Shown piece by piece: positions 1 through 9,093 of a stretch of 64,000 nucleotides of DNA. The DNA comes from Pseudomonas asplenii. GTDB lineage: Bacteria; Pseudomonadota; Gammaproteobacteria; Pseudomonadales; Pseudomonadaceae. The translations under genes and the position numbers were made by a program. The number at the start of each line of letters is the position of its first letter. Within the stretch, counting starts at the first letter, position 1. Where the stretch lies: contig NZ_LT629777.1 of NCBI RefSeq assembly GCF_900105475.1, positions 2,232,001-2,296,000 of the forward strand. The letters are read 5' to 3'. The notes beneath the pieces were generated by a model, which saw only the letters and a program-made list of their open reading frames with translations, was not told the DNA's origin and did not search any database.

Positions 1-1
1 G

Positions 2-64
2 CAGATCCGGCAGTTGCTGGATATGAGAGAGTTTGTGGAGATAGCGTATGAGCAAGCGGTATAA
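2..64 (+). CDS. C-terminal end of a RelE/HigB-type toxin (partial)
   Basis: Only the last 20 codons are inside the window; the gene starts upstream of base 1. The visible tail (QIRQLLDMREFVEIAYEQAV) resembles the C-terminus of NadT/RelE-type toxins, which end in a QIRQL...(L/F)VEI pattern. Its TAA stop lies 17 bp inside the downstream HTH gene, a toxin-first, overlapping order typical of higBA/nadTS modules. Toxins of this family usually cleave mRNA at the ribosome. The family call rests on a short fragment plus the partner gene. Confidence 0.6.
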   Translation, partial: QIRQLLDMREFVEIAYEQAV

Positions 65-368
65 ATCCGAGGCCCTGGCCTCGGTTCACGAGTCGGCCAG
101 CGCCCTGCATGCGATTGGCGCGATCAGCAAGGCGACCCTGCGTGACTTCGACGAGTCGTGCCTGGCATCGGTGCCCGACGAGATCGCACCCGAACAGATC
201 AAGTCGCTGCGCGAGCGTAACCATGTCAGCCAGCCGGTGTTCGCCCGCTACCTGAACACCAGCGTATCGACGGTCAAGCAGTGGGAAGCGGGCGACAAGC
301 AGCCCAGCGGCATGGCGCTCAAGCTGTTGAGCATCGTCCAGAAGCACGGCTTGCAGATACTCGCCTGA
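48..368 (+). CDS. HTH antitoxin of the HigA/NadS type
   Basis: A 106-residue protein with an Xre-like helix-turn-helix in the C-terminal half (about residues 50-95: SLRERNHVSQPVFARYLN, then STVKQWEAG and PSGMALKLL). The N-terminal half has the LRDFDE...CL...PEQI pattern of NadS-type antitoxins. Such proteins neutralise the cognate RelE/HigB-type toxin and repress their own promoter. The ATG overlaps the end of the toxin gene by 17 bp, so the two are probably co-transcribed and translationally coupled. The gene converges on pqqE with only 27 bp between the stops. The family is well supported; the cognate toxin is known only from its tail. Confidence 0.8.
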   Translation: MSKRYKSEALASVHESASALHAIGAISKATLRDFDESCLASVPDEIAPEQIKSLRERNHVSQPVFARYLNTSVSTVKQWEAGDKQPSGMALKLLSIVQKHGLQILA

Positions 369-395
369 GCCCCTTGGTGCGCTGGGCGCCGAGGG

Positions 396-1562
396 TCAGC
401 CCTTGGCGATCAGGCGCGAGTTACGCTCGTTGCGAAACACCAATTGCTCGATGGCCGGGCCAGCCTGGTTGGCTTCTTCGCGGGCTTGCAGGATCACCTC
501 GTGGTGATGGGATTTGGCGCAGACCGGGTCGGCGTTGCTGGCGTCGCCGGTGAGCATGAAGGCCTGGCAGCGGCAGCCGCCGAAGTCCTTCTCCTTCTCA
601 TCACAGGAGCGGCACGGTTCGGGCATCCATTCATAACCGCGAAAACGGTTGAAGCCGAACGAGTCGTACCAGATATGTTGCAGGCTGTGATCGCGTACAT
701 TGGGGAACTGCACCGGCAATTGCCGGGCACCATGGCAGGGTAGTGCGGTGCCGTCTGGCGTAACGGTGAGGAACAGGCTGCCCCAGCCATTCATGCATGC
801 TTTCGGGCGTTCCTCGTAGTAGTCCGGGGTGACGAAGATCAGCTTGCACGGGTTGCCCTCGGCCTGCAGCCGGGCGCGGTATTCATTGGTGATGCGCTCG
901 GCACGCTGCAATTGCTCTCGGGTCGGCAGCAGGCCCTGGCGGTTGAGCTGTGCCCAGCCGTAGAACTGGCAGGTGGCAAGTTCGACGAAGTCCGCTTCCA
1001 GAGCCAGGCACAGCTCGATGATGCGGTCGATCCTGTCGATGTTGTGCCGATGGGTGACGAAGTTCAGCACCATCGGATAGCCGTGGGCCTTCACCGCCCT
1101 GGCCATCTCCAGCTTCTGCGCGAAGGCTTTCTTTGAACCGGCCAGCAGGTTGTTCACCTGTTCGTCGCTGGCCTGGAAGCTGATCTGGATGTGATCCAGG
1201 CCGGCCTGCTTGAAGTCGCTGATCTTCTGCTCGGTCAGGCCGATGCCTGAGGTGATCAGGTTGGTGTAGAAACCCAGCCGGCGAGCTTCGGCGATCAGTT
1301 CGACGAGGTCCTGGCGCACCAGCGGTTCGCCGCCGGAAAAACCCAGTTGGGCCGCGCCCATTTCCCGTGCCTCGCGCAACACCTTGAACCACTGTTCGGT
1401 GCTCAACTCCTGGCCCTGCTGGGCGAAATCCAGCGGGTTGGAGCAGTACGGGCATTGCAGCGGGCAACGGTAGGTCAGTTCGGCGAGCAGCCACAGTGGC
1501 AGGCCGACTTCCGGTTTGGGCGGCAGGTTGGAATCAGGCCAGTTCGATCCAGTGCTCTGCAC
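396..1562 (-). CDS. pqqE: PqqA peptide cyclase PqqE (radical SAM)
   Basis: Radical SAM enzyme that forms the Glu-Tyr carbon-carbon bond in PqqA, the first step of PQQ synthesis, acting on PqqA delivered by PqqD. The CxxxCxxC iron-sulfur motif is at C33, C37 and C40, followed by the GGEP motif. The C-terminal SPASM region carries further cysteines ([24 protein letters not shown]). The frame is open further upstream, but I chose the GTG at 1562 because a GGAGG lies six bases before it and the product (388 aa) then has the usual family length. This start lies 29 bp inside pqqD, so the two genes are coupled. It is the last gene of the pqqABCDE series and converges on the antitoxin gene. Confidence 0.95.
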   Translation of the reverse strand: MQSTGSNWPDSNLPPKPEVGLPLWLLAELTYRCPLQCPYCSNPLDFAQQGQELSTEQWFKVLREAREMGAAQLGFSGGEPLVRQDLVELIAEARRLGFYTNLITSGIGLTEQKISDFKQAGLDHIQISFQASDEQVNNLLAGSKKAFAQKLEMARAVKAHGYPMVLNFVTHRHNIDRIDRIIELCLALEADFVELATCQFYGWAQLNRQGLLPTREQLQRAERITNEYRARLQAEGNPCKLIFVTPDYYEERPKACMNGWGSLFLTVTPDGTALPCHGARQLPVQFPNVRDHSLQHIWYDSFGFNRFRGYEWMPEPCRSCDEKEKDFGGCRCQAFMLTGDASNADPVCAKSHHHEVILQAREEANQAGPAIEQLVFRNERNSRLIAKG

Positions 1563-1809
1563 GGGCGACCTCCATGAACTGCTCGATATCCTCTCCGAGT
1601 TCGGGGACGTCGGCGAACTGCTGCTGCAGCTCGGCGATGATTGCCGCGACATCGCGTTGGCCGTCGATCAGGCCGCCAATCAGCGCCGCGCTCTCGTTGA
1701 GCTTGATCATGCCCTCCGGGTACAGCAGCACATGGCCCTTTTGCGCCGGTTCGTACTGGAAGCGGTAGCCAGGGCGCCATTTCGGCGTCATGCCGCGATC
1801 GAAGCTCAT
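1534..1809 (-). CDS. pqqD: PQQ biosynthesis peptide chaperone PqqD
   Basis: A 91-residue protein that binds the PqqA peptide and presents it to PqqE. The RiPP-recognition-element fold is indicated by the conserved [11 protein letters not shown] segment (residues 28-38) and the central [14 protein letters not shown] helix region. The ATG start overlaps the pqqC stop by 4 bp (ATGA) and its 3' end overlaps pqqE by 29 bp. Length and position are as expected for a free-standing PqqD, not a fusion. Confidence 0.95.
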   Translation of the reverse strand: MSFDRGMTPKWRPGYRFQYEPAQKGHVLLYPEGMIKLNESAALIGGLIDGQRDVAAIIAELQQQFADVPELGEDIEQFMEVARAEHWIELA

Positions 1810-2558
1810 AGGGGAATTCCTCGGTGCCAGACCCGCTGGTCGGTCACGCTGTGGTAAGGCGGTCGGTTCAGTTCGTAGGCCATGCTCATGGCATCGAGCA
1901 TGCTCCAGAGGATGTCCAGTTTGAACTGGAGAATTTCCAGCATGCGTTGCTGGCCTTCGTAGGTAGTGTAGTGCTGCAGGGTGATCTCCAGCCCGTGCTC
2001 GACATCGCGCCGGGCCTGACCGAGGCGCGTGCGGAAATATTCGTAGCCGGCCGGATCGATCCACGGGTAATGCTGTGGCCAGCTATCCAGACGCGACTGG
2101 TGGATCTGTGGCGCGAACAGCTCGGTCAGAGAACTGCTGGCGGCTTCCTGCCAACTGGCCCGGCGGGCGAAGTTGACGTAGGCGTCCACGGCGAAACGCA
2201 CGCCGGGCAATACCAGTTCCTGGGAGCGCAGTTGGTCGGGATCGAGGCCGACGGCCTGGCCCAGGCGCAACCAGGCCTCGATGCCACCGTCCTCGCCGGG
2301 GGCCCCGTCATGGTCGAGCAGGCGCTGGATCCACTCGCGACGAATTTCCCGATCCGGGCAGTTGGCCAGGATCGCCGCGTCCTTGAGGGGAATGTTGACC
2401 TGGTAATAAAAACGGTTGGCGACCCAGCCCTGGATCTGTTCGCGGGTGGCACGACCTTCATACATCGCCACATGGTAGGGGTGATAAATATGGTAGTAGG
2501 CGCCCTTGGCACGCAGCGCCTGCTCGAATTCGGCGCGGGACAGCGGGGTGTCGCTCAT
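1806..2558 (-). CDS. pqqC: Pyrroloquinoline-quinone synthase PqqC
   Basis: Cofactor-free oxidase of 250 residues (TENA/THI-4 fold) that performs the last step: ring closure and eight-electron oxidation of the intermediate to PQQ. The N-terminal [15 protein letters not shown] segment and the helical core with [13 protein letters not shown] and the C-terminal [12 protein letters not shown] match the family. It lies between pqqB and pqqD with a 4-bp overlap to pqqD and 12 bp to pqqB. Confidence 0.95.
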   Translation of the reverse strand: MSDTPLSRAEFEQALRAKGAYYHIYHPYHVAMYEGRATREQIQGWVANRFYYQVNIPLKDAAILANCPDREIRREWIQRLLDHDGAPGEDGGIEAWLRLGQAVGLDPDQLRSQELVLPGVRFAVDAYVNFARRASWQEAASSSLTELFAPQIHQSRLDSWPQHYPWIDPAGYEYFRTRLGQARRDVEHGLEITLQHYTTYEGQQRMLEILQFKLDILWSMLDAMSMAYELNRPPYHSVTDQRVWHRGIPL

Positions 2559-2570
2559 TCGTTGGTGCTC

Positions 2571-3482
2571 CTACAGCTCGATGCTCATGCCGTCGTAGGC
2601 GACTTCGACATTGCGCCGCTGCAGTTCGGCACGTTGCGCAGAATCTTCGTCGAGGATCGGGTTGGTGTTGTTGATATGGATAAGGACCTTGCGCTGTGCC
2701 GGGAGTTGCTCCAGCACTTCGAGCATGCCGCCGGGGCCGTTCTGTGCCAGGTGGCCCATTTCCCGACCGGTGCGGGTGCCGACGCCACGCTGCTGCATTT
2801 CGTCGTCGTCCCACAGGGTGCCATCCACCAGCAGACAGTCGCTCTGGGCCATGACTTGCAACAGCGGGGCGTCGACCTTGCCCAGACCCGGGGCATAGAA
2901 CAGCTTGCCGCCGGTGCGCAGGTCTTCGATGAGCAGGCCGATGTTGTCACCCGGGTGCGGGTCAAAGCGATGTGGCGAGTAGGGTGGCGCGGCGCTGCGC
3001 AGCGGCAGCGGGGTGAACAGCAGGTTGGGGCAGGCGGGGATGGTGAAGCGGCCTTCGAGTTCGATGCGTTGCCAGTCGAGGCCGCCGTTCCAGTGGGTCA
3101 GCATGTTGAACAGTGGGAAGCCCGTGCTCAGGTCTTCCTTGACCATGTCGGTGCACCAGACCTCGTGCGGGCAGCCTTCGCGCAGGCTGAGCAGGCCGGT
3201 GGTGTGGTCGATCTGACTGTCCATCAGGATGATCGCGCGGATACCGGTATCGCGCAGGGCGCGGCCTGGCTGCAGGGGGGCGAAGCTCTGGAGTTGGGCG
3301 CGGATATCCGGCGAGGCGTTGCACAGTATCCAGTTCACGCCGTCGTCGGAGAGGGCGATGGACGATTGGGTGCGCGCCGTTGCCCGCAGGCTGCCGGCGC
3401 GGAACCCCGCACAGTTGGCGCAGTTGCAGTTCCATTGGGGAAAGCCGCCGCCGGCGGCGGAACCGAGAATCTGGACGAACAT
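2571..3482 (-). CDS. pqqB: PQQ biosynthesis protein PqqB
   Basis: Metallo-beta-lactamase-fold protein of 303 residues that hydroxylates the tyrosine part of the processed diamino-acid intermediate in PQQ synthesis. The start [19 protein letters not shown] and the cysteine cluster CNCANC are typical; the metal-site region [16 protein letters not shown] is present. The frame is open 22 codons further upstream, but the family start is the ATG at 3482. A terminator-like hairpin lies in the 75-bp gap between pqqA and pqqB, so pqqB-E is probably expressed below the level of pqqA. Confidence 0.95.
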   Translation of the reverse strand: MFVQILGSAAGGGFPQWNCNCANCAGFRAGSLRATARTQSSIALSDDGVNWILCNASPDIRAQLQSFAPLQPGRALRDTGIRAIILMDSQIDHTTGLLSLREGCPHEVWCTDMVKEDLSTGFPLFNMLTHWNGGLDWQRIELEGRFTIPACPNLLFTPLPLRSAAPPYSPHRFDPHPGDNIGLLIEDLRTGGKLFYAPGLGKVDAPLLQVMAQSDCLLVDGTLWDDDEMQQRGVGTRTGREMGHLAQNGPGGMLEVLEQLPAQRKVLIHINNTNPILDEDSAQRAELQRRNVEVAYDGMSIEL

Positions 3483-3513
3483 GACGCTGTCACTCACACA
3501 AGGACTGAAAATG

Positions 3514-3538
3514 AAAACGCCCCGGCGAGCCGAGGCGT
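3514..3538 (-). terminator. Attenuator-like hairpin between pqqA and pqqB
   Basis: Read on the minus strand, a nine-base arm (ACGCCTCGG) pairs with CCGGGGCGT across a four-base CTCG loop, with one G-U pair, and runs straight into TTTTC. The T tract is short, so partial termination is more likely than a complete stop. This would give excess pqqA mRNA relative to the enzyme genes, as expected for a gene whose peptide is the consumed substrate. Confidence 0.6.
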
Positions 3539-3557
3539 TGCTCTGCATACCGCCGGA

Positions 3558-3632
3558 TCAACGGTTGGCGAAGTACATGGTGACTTCGAAGCCGATGCGC
3601 AGGTCGGTGTAGGCGGGTTTGGTCCAGGACAT
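3558..3632 (-). CDS. pqqA: PQQ precursor peptide PqqA
   Basis: A 24-residue ribosomal peptide, [20 protein letters not shown] then FANR, that is itself the precursor of PQQ. The cross-linked residues are E16 and Y20 in the EVTMY motif. A GGAG Shine-Dalgarno sequence lies six bases before the ATG. It is 131 bp downstream of pqqF and is followed by a partial terminator before pqqB. The gene is far shorter than ordinary gene-finding cut-offs but the match to the family is essentially complete. Confidence 0.97.
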
Positions 3633-3763
3633 GAGTGACTCCTTCGGTTGGGTGGATGGGTATCTCTACATATAGTCCACCTCCAACGGGAGATGTTCCA
3701 ATACTTAGCAAGCTAATGTTACTGAATCTTACCGGCTGAGTGGACCGTTTTCTTGGAGAAAGC

Positions 3764-6244
3764 TCATTGCAGTCTGGGTAATGATCCGCTCGCCGTCTGC
3801 CAGCCCGGTTGCACTGCGGGGCCGTTGGCCAGGCACAGCCAGCCACCTGCGGCCTGATTGAGTTGCCTGGCGGCCGTTTGCAGTTGCTCGCGTTCCAGGC
3901 ATCGAATGGCCGAGGCAAGTTGCTCGAGGTAATCCGACGAGTGGTTGGCCAGATGCGCCTGCCAGAGCAGTTCGGCAGCTTGGGCAAGGGGCAGGTCCGC
4001 CAGCTTGAACTGTGCGGCCAAGGCTTCGCGCTGGGCCTGCCAGGCGCCTTCATCCAGGCTGTCGATCCGTTCGGGCAGGCTCGCCAGGAATGCTTCGAAG
4101 TGCCCCAGCAATTCCGGGAGCGATGCACCGGGAGACTGCACGCCGAGCAACAGGCCGGTCCGGCCCTGGAGCTGACGGACACTGCTGAACACCGCGTAGC
4201 CCAACTGTAGTTCGACCCGTAGGCGTTGGTAGAACGGAGCCTGGATCAGTTGGCCGAGTGCTCGCCAGCCGGCCTCATCGACTCTACTGTCGCTGGCGGT
4301 TGGGCAGAACAGCAACAGGGCCTGTTCGGCCGTGTCGCAGGGGATGGTTTGCCAGCGCTTTTCGCCAGGTGTCACCGGCAGTGTGGGAGCTTGCCGTGTC
4401 GGGTTGCCGGGCGCGCGGTTCAGGGCATTGTTGAGGGCCGGTTGGGCGGCTGCCGGAAAACCCAGGGCCATGCCTTGCCATTTTGTATCGGCCCAGAGAT
4501 TGCCCAGTCGCTCGGCATCCCAGGCGGGTGTGGTGGCATCGGCCGGTTGTGCCTGCTCGGATAGCTGCCTGAGCAACTCGCGGATGGGAATCAGCGGCTT
4601 GGGCTGCTCAAGCGGAGCTTGCCAGCAGGTGTCGGCCGGGTGGGTCAGGCAGCGCAGCGCCTGTTCGAGAATCGCCGGAATCGGTTCGCGCCAGCCGATG
4701 AGCTGCAGTTGCCAGGCATTCGCCTGAACTGTGAACGACAGCTCCACGCCGGCCTGGCGTGCCTGGGTCCGCAGAGGGTTCAGGCTCTGGTTCAGTCGCG
4801 CCTGCAGAGGATAGCTATCGCTCGGGTTGTCCAGTTGCCAGCGCAAGTAGACCGCTGCTTCGCCGCTGTCGTCCGTCGGCAACTCGGTGTGGGTGATGGC
4901 GGACAAGTCCCGGCGCTTGTGCAGGCGGTCCTGGGCGAAGGTGCGCAGCCCGCGGTGGGCGCTGGTCTGTCCGCGAATCAGGCCCGGATGCTCGGCGGGC
5001 GCGCTGGAACGCAGGAAGGGGTTGGCCGCAGGCAGCCGCCAGGACTCGGTGAAATTATCCACAGGCTGGGTCTGGCTCAGCAGGGCCTTGAGGGCCAAAA
5101 GCGCGGCTTGCGAGAGTTCTGGCGAGTCGTCGGTGGCGTCCCGTCGTGCCTGTTCCAGGGCGCTGCTGCTGCGGATCTTGCGGTTCTGCAGCAGGCGATA
5201 TTCGCGGCGCAGCCCTGGCCAGTCGGCGTGGCTGGCGAAGAAGGCCAGCCATTGTTCGAGTAGCGCGCTGATCGCGGCGCCCTGGTGGGCGCCCAGCGGC
5301 GTCAGTGCACATTCGATTCGCACAAGCGCTTGCCCGGCGAACTGATAGAGCGGCGTGGCATTCAGCGAGCTTATCCACAGGCGTTCATGCAAGGCTGCCG
5401 AGAGTCCGCCGGGCTGACTGTCGTTGAGCCAGGTACAGAGAAAGTCCAACGCCTGCCGGGCGCCTTCGGGCAGGTCTTCCCAGCCCAGGAGCAGGTCGAG
5501 CTGTTGGGCGTCAGCCTGTTGATAACGTCTGCTGTGATGTTCGAACAGCATCGGTGGTGTCTTCCGGGCGATCGCCGTGCCGGGCCGCAGGTCGGCGGTC
5601 AGGGTTTGCGCCAGGGTTTTCAACTCCTCCAGCGACTGCGGGCCGACCAGGCTCAGGGTCATTTGTCCGGTCTGGTAGAAGTCCTGGTAAAACTCTCGCA
5701 GCGCCTGTTGGAACGCTGGCTCTTCGACCTGCAGGCTGGCGCGATTGCCGGCATGCACGCCGCGCAGCGGATGGTCTGCGGATAACCCGGCGTAGAGTTG
5801 GAATTGTCGTTGGGCCACGGCGTCGCGCGACCAGGCGAGGTACTCCGCTTCCAGTACCTCGCGTTCGCGCCGCTGTTCATCCACTGCCAGGCGTGCCCGG
5901 GCGAGCATATCGCACAGACGCTCAAGTCCACCGGCGAAGGCCTGGGGGGGCAGTTCGAAGAAGAATTCGGTGCTGCGTTCACGGGTCTGCGCATTCACCT
6001 GGCCGCCATGGCGTTGGACGTAGGCCATCAGCCCATCGGCAGCAGCAAAGCGTTCGGTGCCGAGGAACACCAGGTGTTCGAGGAAGTGCGCCAGCCCCGG
6101 CCAGGCCAGCGGAGCGTCGTGGCTGCCTGCCGCAACCCGTAAAGCCGCCGAGCACCGTTTCAGGTGGGGCGCATGGCGCAGCGAGACCCGCAGGCCATTG
6201 GCCAGGGTCATGCATTGGGGGGCGTGGGCGATGGGCGCAGGCAT
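3764..6244 (-). CDS. pqqF: Pyrroloquinoline quinone biosynthesis peptidase PqqF
   Basis: M16-family (insulinase-like) zinc protease of 826 residues thought to cut the modified PqqA so that the cross-linked Glu-Tyr pair is released. The inverted zinc motif HFLEH is at residues 53-57, with the third ligand region EREVLEAEYLAW about 75 residues later. I chose the ATG at 6244 over the GTG two codons earlier because GGAAG lies five bases before the ATG. The gene precedes pqqA, giving the order pqqFABCDE; the 131-bp gap before pqqA probably holds a promoter, so pqqF may be a separate unit. Confidence 0.93.
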   Translation of the reverse strand: MPAPIAHAPQCMTLANGLRVSLRHAPHLKRCSAALRVAAGSHDAPLAWPGLAHFLEHLVFLGTERFAAADGLMAYVQRHGGQVNAQTRERSTEFFFELPPQAFAGGLERLCDMLARARLAVDEQRREREVLEAEYLAWSRDAVAQRQFQLYAGLSADHPLRGVHAGNRASLQVEEPAFQQALREFYQDFYQTGQMTLSLVGPQSLEELKTLAQTLTADLRPGTAIARKTPPMLFEHHSRRYQQADAQQLDLLLGWEDLPEGARQALDFLCTWLNDSQPGGLSAALHERLWISSLNATPLYQFAGQALVRIECALTPLGAHQGAAISALLEQWLAFFASHADWPGLRREYRLLQNRKIRSSSALEQARRDATDDSPELSQAALLALKALLSQTQPVDNFTESWRLPAANPFLRSSAPAEHPGLIRGQTSAHRGLRTFAQDRLHKRRDLSAITHTELPTDDSGEAAVYLRWQLDNPSDSYPLQARLNQSLNPLRTQARQAGVELSFTVQANAWQLQLIGWREPIPAILEQALRCLTHPADTCWQAPLEQPKPLIPIRELLRQLSEQAQPADATTPAWDAERLGNLWADTKWQGMALGFPAAAQPALNNALNRAPGNPTRQAPTLPVTPGEKRWQTIPCDTAEQALLLFCPTASDSRVDEAGWRALGQLIQAPFYQRLRVELQLGYAVFSSVRQLQGRTGLLLGVQSPGASLPELLGHFEAFLASLPERIDSLDEGAWQAQREALAAQFKLADLPLAQAAELLWQAHLANHSSDYLEQLASAIRCLEREQLQTAARQLNQAAGGWLCLANGPAVQPGWQTASGSLPRLQ

Positions 6245-6292
6245 GGACACTTCCGTTTCAGAGAAGCGCCCATGCTAGCGGATAACGCCGGG

Positions 6293-7087
6293 TCAGTCCC
6301 GGCCGAGGTGGCGGTAGAGCGCGGGGCGCCGGTCCAGCAGATAGCGGTTGCTGGCACGCGATTTCAGCATCGAGACGCGATCGAGGGTGCCGATGATCAG
6401 CGCTTCATCCAGGCCCGCGTGGGCGATGCGGCTGCCGTCCGGAGCGGCGATGCTGCTCTGGCCGCAATAGTGGATGTCGTCTTCGTGACCGCAGTAGTTG
6501 GCATAGGCCACGTAACACTGGTTCTCGAACGCGCGGGCACGGATGGTCACGTCGGCGACAAAGTCGAACGGCACCATGTTGGCGGTGGGCACCAGGATCA
6601 GCTCGGCCCCGGCCAGGGCCAGACGGCGGGTGGTTTCCGGGAACTCCACGTCGTAGCAGATCAGCAATCCGAGCTTCCAGCCATTGAGTTCGACCACCGG
6701 GAACTCGTCCGGCCCGGCGCTGAACATCGAGTGATCGAGATCGCCGAACAGATGGGTCTTGCGGTAATTGCACAGGCTGTTGCCCTGGGCGTCGATCAAC
6801 TGTACGGCGTTGTAGAGGCTGCCATCCTCGGCACGCTCCGGATAACCGTAGACGATGGCGATGTTCGAGGCCTTGGCCAACGCCGCGATGTGCTGCGCCG
6901 CCGCGCCGTCGCGGGGTTGCGCCAGCGCTGCGACCGCCTCGAGGCCGATGTTGTAGCCGGTCAGGAACATTTCCGGCAGCACCAGTACATCGGCGCCATG
7001 GGCTTCGCTCAGCAGGTGCTGCAATCGTTGCAGGTTGCCCGCCACGTCCAGGGGCAGCGGCGGGCATTGGTAAAGCGCTACGCGCAT
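6293..7087 (-). CDS. davA: 5-aminopentanamidase (delta-aminovaleramidase) DavA
   Basis: Nitrilase-superfamily amidase of 264 residues. The catalytic triad is visible: E39 in VLPEMFLTGYN, K110 in YRKTHLFG and C144 in LLICYDVEFPE. In Pseudomonas DavA hydrolyses 5-aminopentanamide to 5-aminovalerate, the second step of L-lysine breakdown by the monooxygenase route. The partner enzyme DavB is encoded 14 bp upstream on the same strand. The ATG at 7087 was preferred over an open extension further upstream that runs into davB. Product naming depends on the davB linkage, which is strong. Confidence 0.9.
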   Translation of the reverse strand: MRVALYQCPPLPLDVAGNLQRLQHLLSEAHGADVLVLPEMFLTGYNIGLEAVAALAQPRDGAAAQHIAALAKASNIAIVYGYPERAEDGSLYNAVQLIDAQGNSLCNYRKTHLFGDLDHSMFSAGPDEFPVVELNGWKLGLLICYDVEFPETTRRLALAGAELILVPTANMVPFDFVADVTIRARAFENQCYVAYANYCGHEDDIHYCGQSSIAAPDGSRIAHAGLDEALIIGTLDRVSMLKSRASNRYLLDRRPALYRHLGRD

Positions 7088-7101
7088 GGGTGCGACTCCA
7101 T

Positions 7102-8784
7102 TCAGTCGGCCAGGGCGATCGGGCCGATTTCGGCGAAGACATCGCCCGGACCTGGGTTCTCGGCATGGGTGTGGCCGCCGAAGTGATTCATGATGCCCCA
7201 CACTGCGTTGAGCGAGGTCTGGACCGCGCCTTCGACCCAGGCCGGCGTCCAGGACACATCGTCACCGGCGATGAAAATACCGCGCTGTTCAGCCGGCATG
7301 TCGGCCTGCATGAAGTGTGCGTACATCCGCTGGTTGTAGCGGTAATGGCCGGGCAGCGCACCCTTGAAGGCACCGAGGAAATGCGGGTCGGCCTCCCAGG
7401 ACACGGTGATCGGGTCGCCGATGATACGCGCGGCGATGTCCACTTTCGGGTAGATCTTCTTCAGTGCGTCCAGCGCCAGCTTGACCCGCTTGTCGATAGG
7501 CTGCGGGAGCATTTTCAGCGCGTCGCTCATCCACGAGTAGGACAGGCAGATCACCCCCGGCTTGTCGTCGCCGTTGTCGAACAGGTAGGTGCCGCGCGTC
7601 AGGCGATCGGTGAGGGTCATGCTCATCAGGTCGCGACCGGTCTCTGGGTCCTTGTCCTTCCAGAACGGTCGGTCGACCATGACGAAGGTCTTCGATGACT
7701 GCATGTAGCGGGTGCGGTCGAGGGCCATCCACATCTTCTGCGAAAACAGCGATTCCTCGCACTCGATCTGGGTGGTCAGCAGCCAGCTCTGGCAGGTGGT
7801 GAGCACGGCGGCGTAGTGGCGGGTGTCGCCCCAGTTGTCGGTCACGGCGAAGCGCCCGTCGGCGGCACGGGCAATGCGTTTCACCCCGGTGCGTGGTGCG
7901 CCGTGGTGCAGTGAACTGAGGCTGGTGCCGGCCGGCCAGTGGGCGCAGCGCTCGGGGACATGGCGCCAGATGCCCAGCGGCACCTGCACGACGCCGCCGA
8001 CCACCAGGTGCTGGTGATCGTCGCAGTTGGTCATGACCACGCGGAAGATTTCCAGCATCGAGTTGGGGAAGTCCGAGTCCCAGCCGCCGGTACCGAAACC
8101 GACCTGGCCAAACACTTCGCGGTGATGGAAGGACAGCTTGGCGAAGGCTTTCGAGGTGGCGACGAAGTCATAGAAGGTGCGGTCGTCCCACAGTGGCACC
8201 AGGGTGTTCCACAGTTCTTTCAGGCGCGGTACATCGCGGTCGCGGATGGCCTGCTGGATATCGCCGAAACGCGAGCCGTCCTCCAGGGCATCGGCCCAGG
8301 CGTCGGCGACTTCCTGGAACAACGCCGGCAGGTCGGCGAGCTTTTCCGCGTAGTGGGTTTGCCCTTCGAGGTCGATCACCGTGCTGCCGGAGGCTGGGGT
8401 CAGCGGGTTGGGGAAGGGTTTGGTTTCCAGGCCGAGCTTGTCGACATAGTGATAGAACGCAGTGGACGAGACCGGAAAGCGCATCCCGCCCAGCTCGGCG
8501 ATGATGCCCTTGGCGCCTTCGAACTCCTGGGAGCGCAGGCGGCCGCCCATCTTCGAGGCTTCGTATACCACTGGCTTGAGGCCCAGCTTCATCAATTCGT
8601 AGGCGGCTACCAGTCCCGCGATACCGGCGCCGACGATGGCGACTTCGGCGCCATGGTTTTCCACAGGAATACTGCCCAGTCCGGCCGGGTGCTCGATCCA
8701 GTCATCAAAGGCGAAAGGAAAGTCGGGGCCGAAAATGGTCACCGGTTTTTTACCGTCGACTGGGTGGCGATTCTTCTTGTTCAT
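7102..8784 (-). CDS. davB: L-lysine 2-monooxygenase DavB
   Basis: FAD-dependent amine oxidase-fold protein of 560 residues. The dinucleotide-binding motif VGAGIAG is at about residues 51-57, followed by VVYEAS and GGRLRS; the C-terminal FAD motif GIFIAGDDVSWTPAWVEGA is present. DavB oxidatively decarboxylates L-lysine to 5-aminopentanamide. The sequence looks very close to what I remember of the P. putida enzyme, including the N-terminus MNKKNRHP. AAGG precedes the ATG. It forms an operon with davA, and a divergently unrelated but same-strand Lrp-type regulator gene lies upstream. Confidence 0.92.
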   Translation of the reverse strand: MNKKNRHPVDGKKPVTIFGPDFPFAFDDWIEHPAGLGSIPVENHGAEVAIVGAGIAGLVAAYELMKLGLKPVVYEASKMGGRLRSQEFEGAKGIIAELGGMRFPVSSTAFYHYVDKLGLETKPFPNPLTPASGSTVIDLEGQTHYAEKLADLPALFQEVADAWADALEDGSRFGDIQQAIRDRDVPRLKELWNTLVPLWDDRTFYDFVATSKAFAKLSFHHREVFGQVGFGTGGWDSDFPNSMLEIFRVVMTNCDDHQHLVVGGVVQVPLGIWRHVPERCAHWPAGTSLSSLHHGAPRTGVKRIARAADGRFAVTDNWGDTRHYAAVLTTCQSWLLTTQIECEESLFSQKMWMALDRTRYMQSSKTFVMVDRPFWKDKDPETGRDLMSMTLTDRLTRGTYLFDNGDDKPGVICLSYSWMSDALKMLPQPIDKRVKLALDALKKIYPKVDIAARIIGDPITVSWEADPHFLGAFKGALPGHYRYNQRMYAHFMQADMPAEQRGIFIAGDDVSWTPAWVEGAVQTSLNAVWGIMNHFGGHTHAENPGPGDVFAEIGPIALAD

Positions 8785-9093
8785 GGCGGACCTTGCTGGC
8801 GACCCCTGCCGGAAACGTTACCCGACAGAAGTATAATTAGGAAAAGACTGACGCCATTGTAGGCAGCGGGGAGTACGTAAATAAGACGCAGAGTGTCGTC
8901 GTTTTGCTGGTCTTCGATGCTTTATGACGAGAGCATTGGCTATTGTGTAGCAGGGGTGTCGACCCATTCGCGGGCTGGCCTGCTCCCACAGGGTTGATGT
9001 CGTATGCAAGACTTTGGTTTGAGCCGGCCCCTTGTGGGAGCGGGCTTGCTCGCGAATGTGGGCGTCAGGGAAGAAACAAAAACAGGAACCGGA
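8785..9093. other. Gap between davB and the Lrp-type gene
   Basis: About 310 bp without a gene. The davB-proximal part should hold the davBA promoter; on the minus strand a TATACT (complement of 8830-8835) could be a -10 element, but no good -35 partner is visible, which would fit an activator-dependent promoter. The half nearer the regulator gene carries two REP sequences in opposite orientation. Confidence 0.5.
8964..9062. repeat. Inverted pair of REP sequences (REPIN-like)
   Basis: Two GC-rich copies of the Pseudomonas REP core face each other: TTCGCGGGCTGGCCTGCTCC with CACAGGG at about 8967-8993 and its inverse TTGTGGGAGCGGGCTTGCTC with GCGAATG at about 9032-9058, separated by about 38 bp. 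Related sequences recur at 49475-49622 and 59533-59567. Such pairs are spread by RAYT transposases; no RAYT gene is in this window. Confidence 0.8.

Noticed and set aside
1824..3638. 604-codon open frame on the plus strand opposite pqqB and pqqC
   Set aside because: It is antisense to well-recognised genes, has no family-like motif, and arises from high GC in third positions.
3640..3763. Promoter of pqqA
   Set aside because: A promoter is expected in this gap, but several AT-rich candidates (for example around the complement of 3672-3680) had no matching -35, so no position can be supported.
8964..9062. CRISPR array
   Set aside because: The repeats are two inverted REP copies, not regularly spaced direct repeats, and there are no cas genes in the window.
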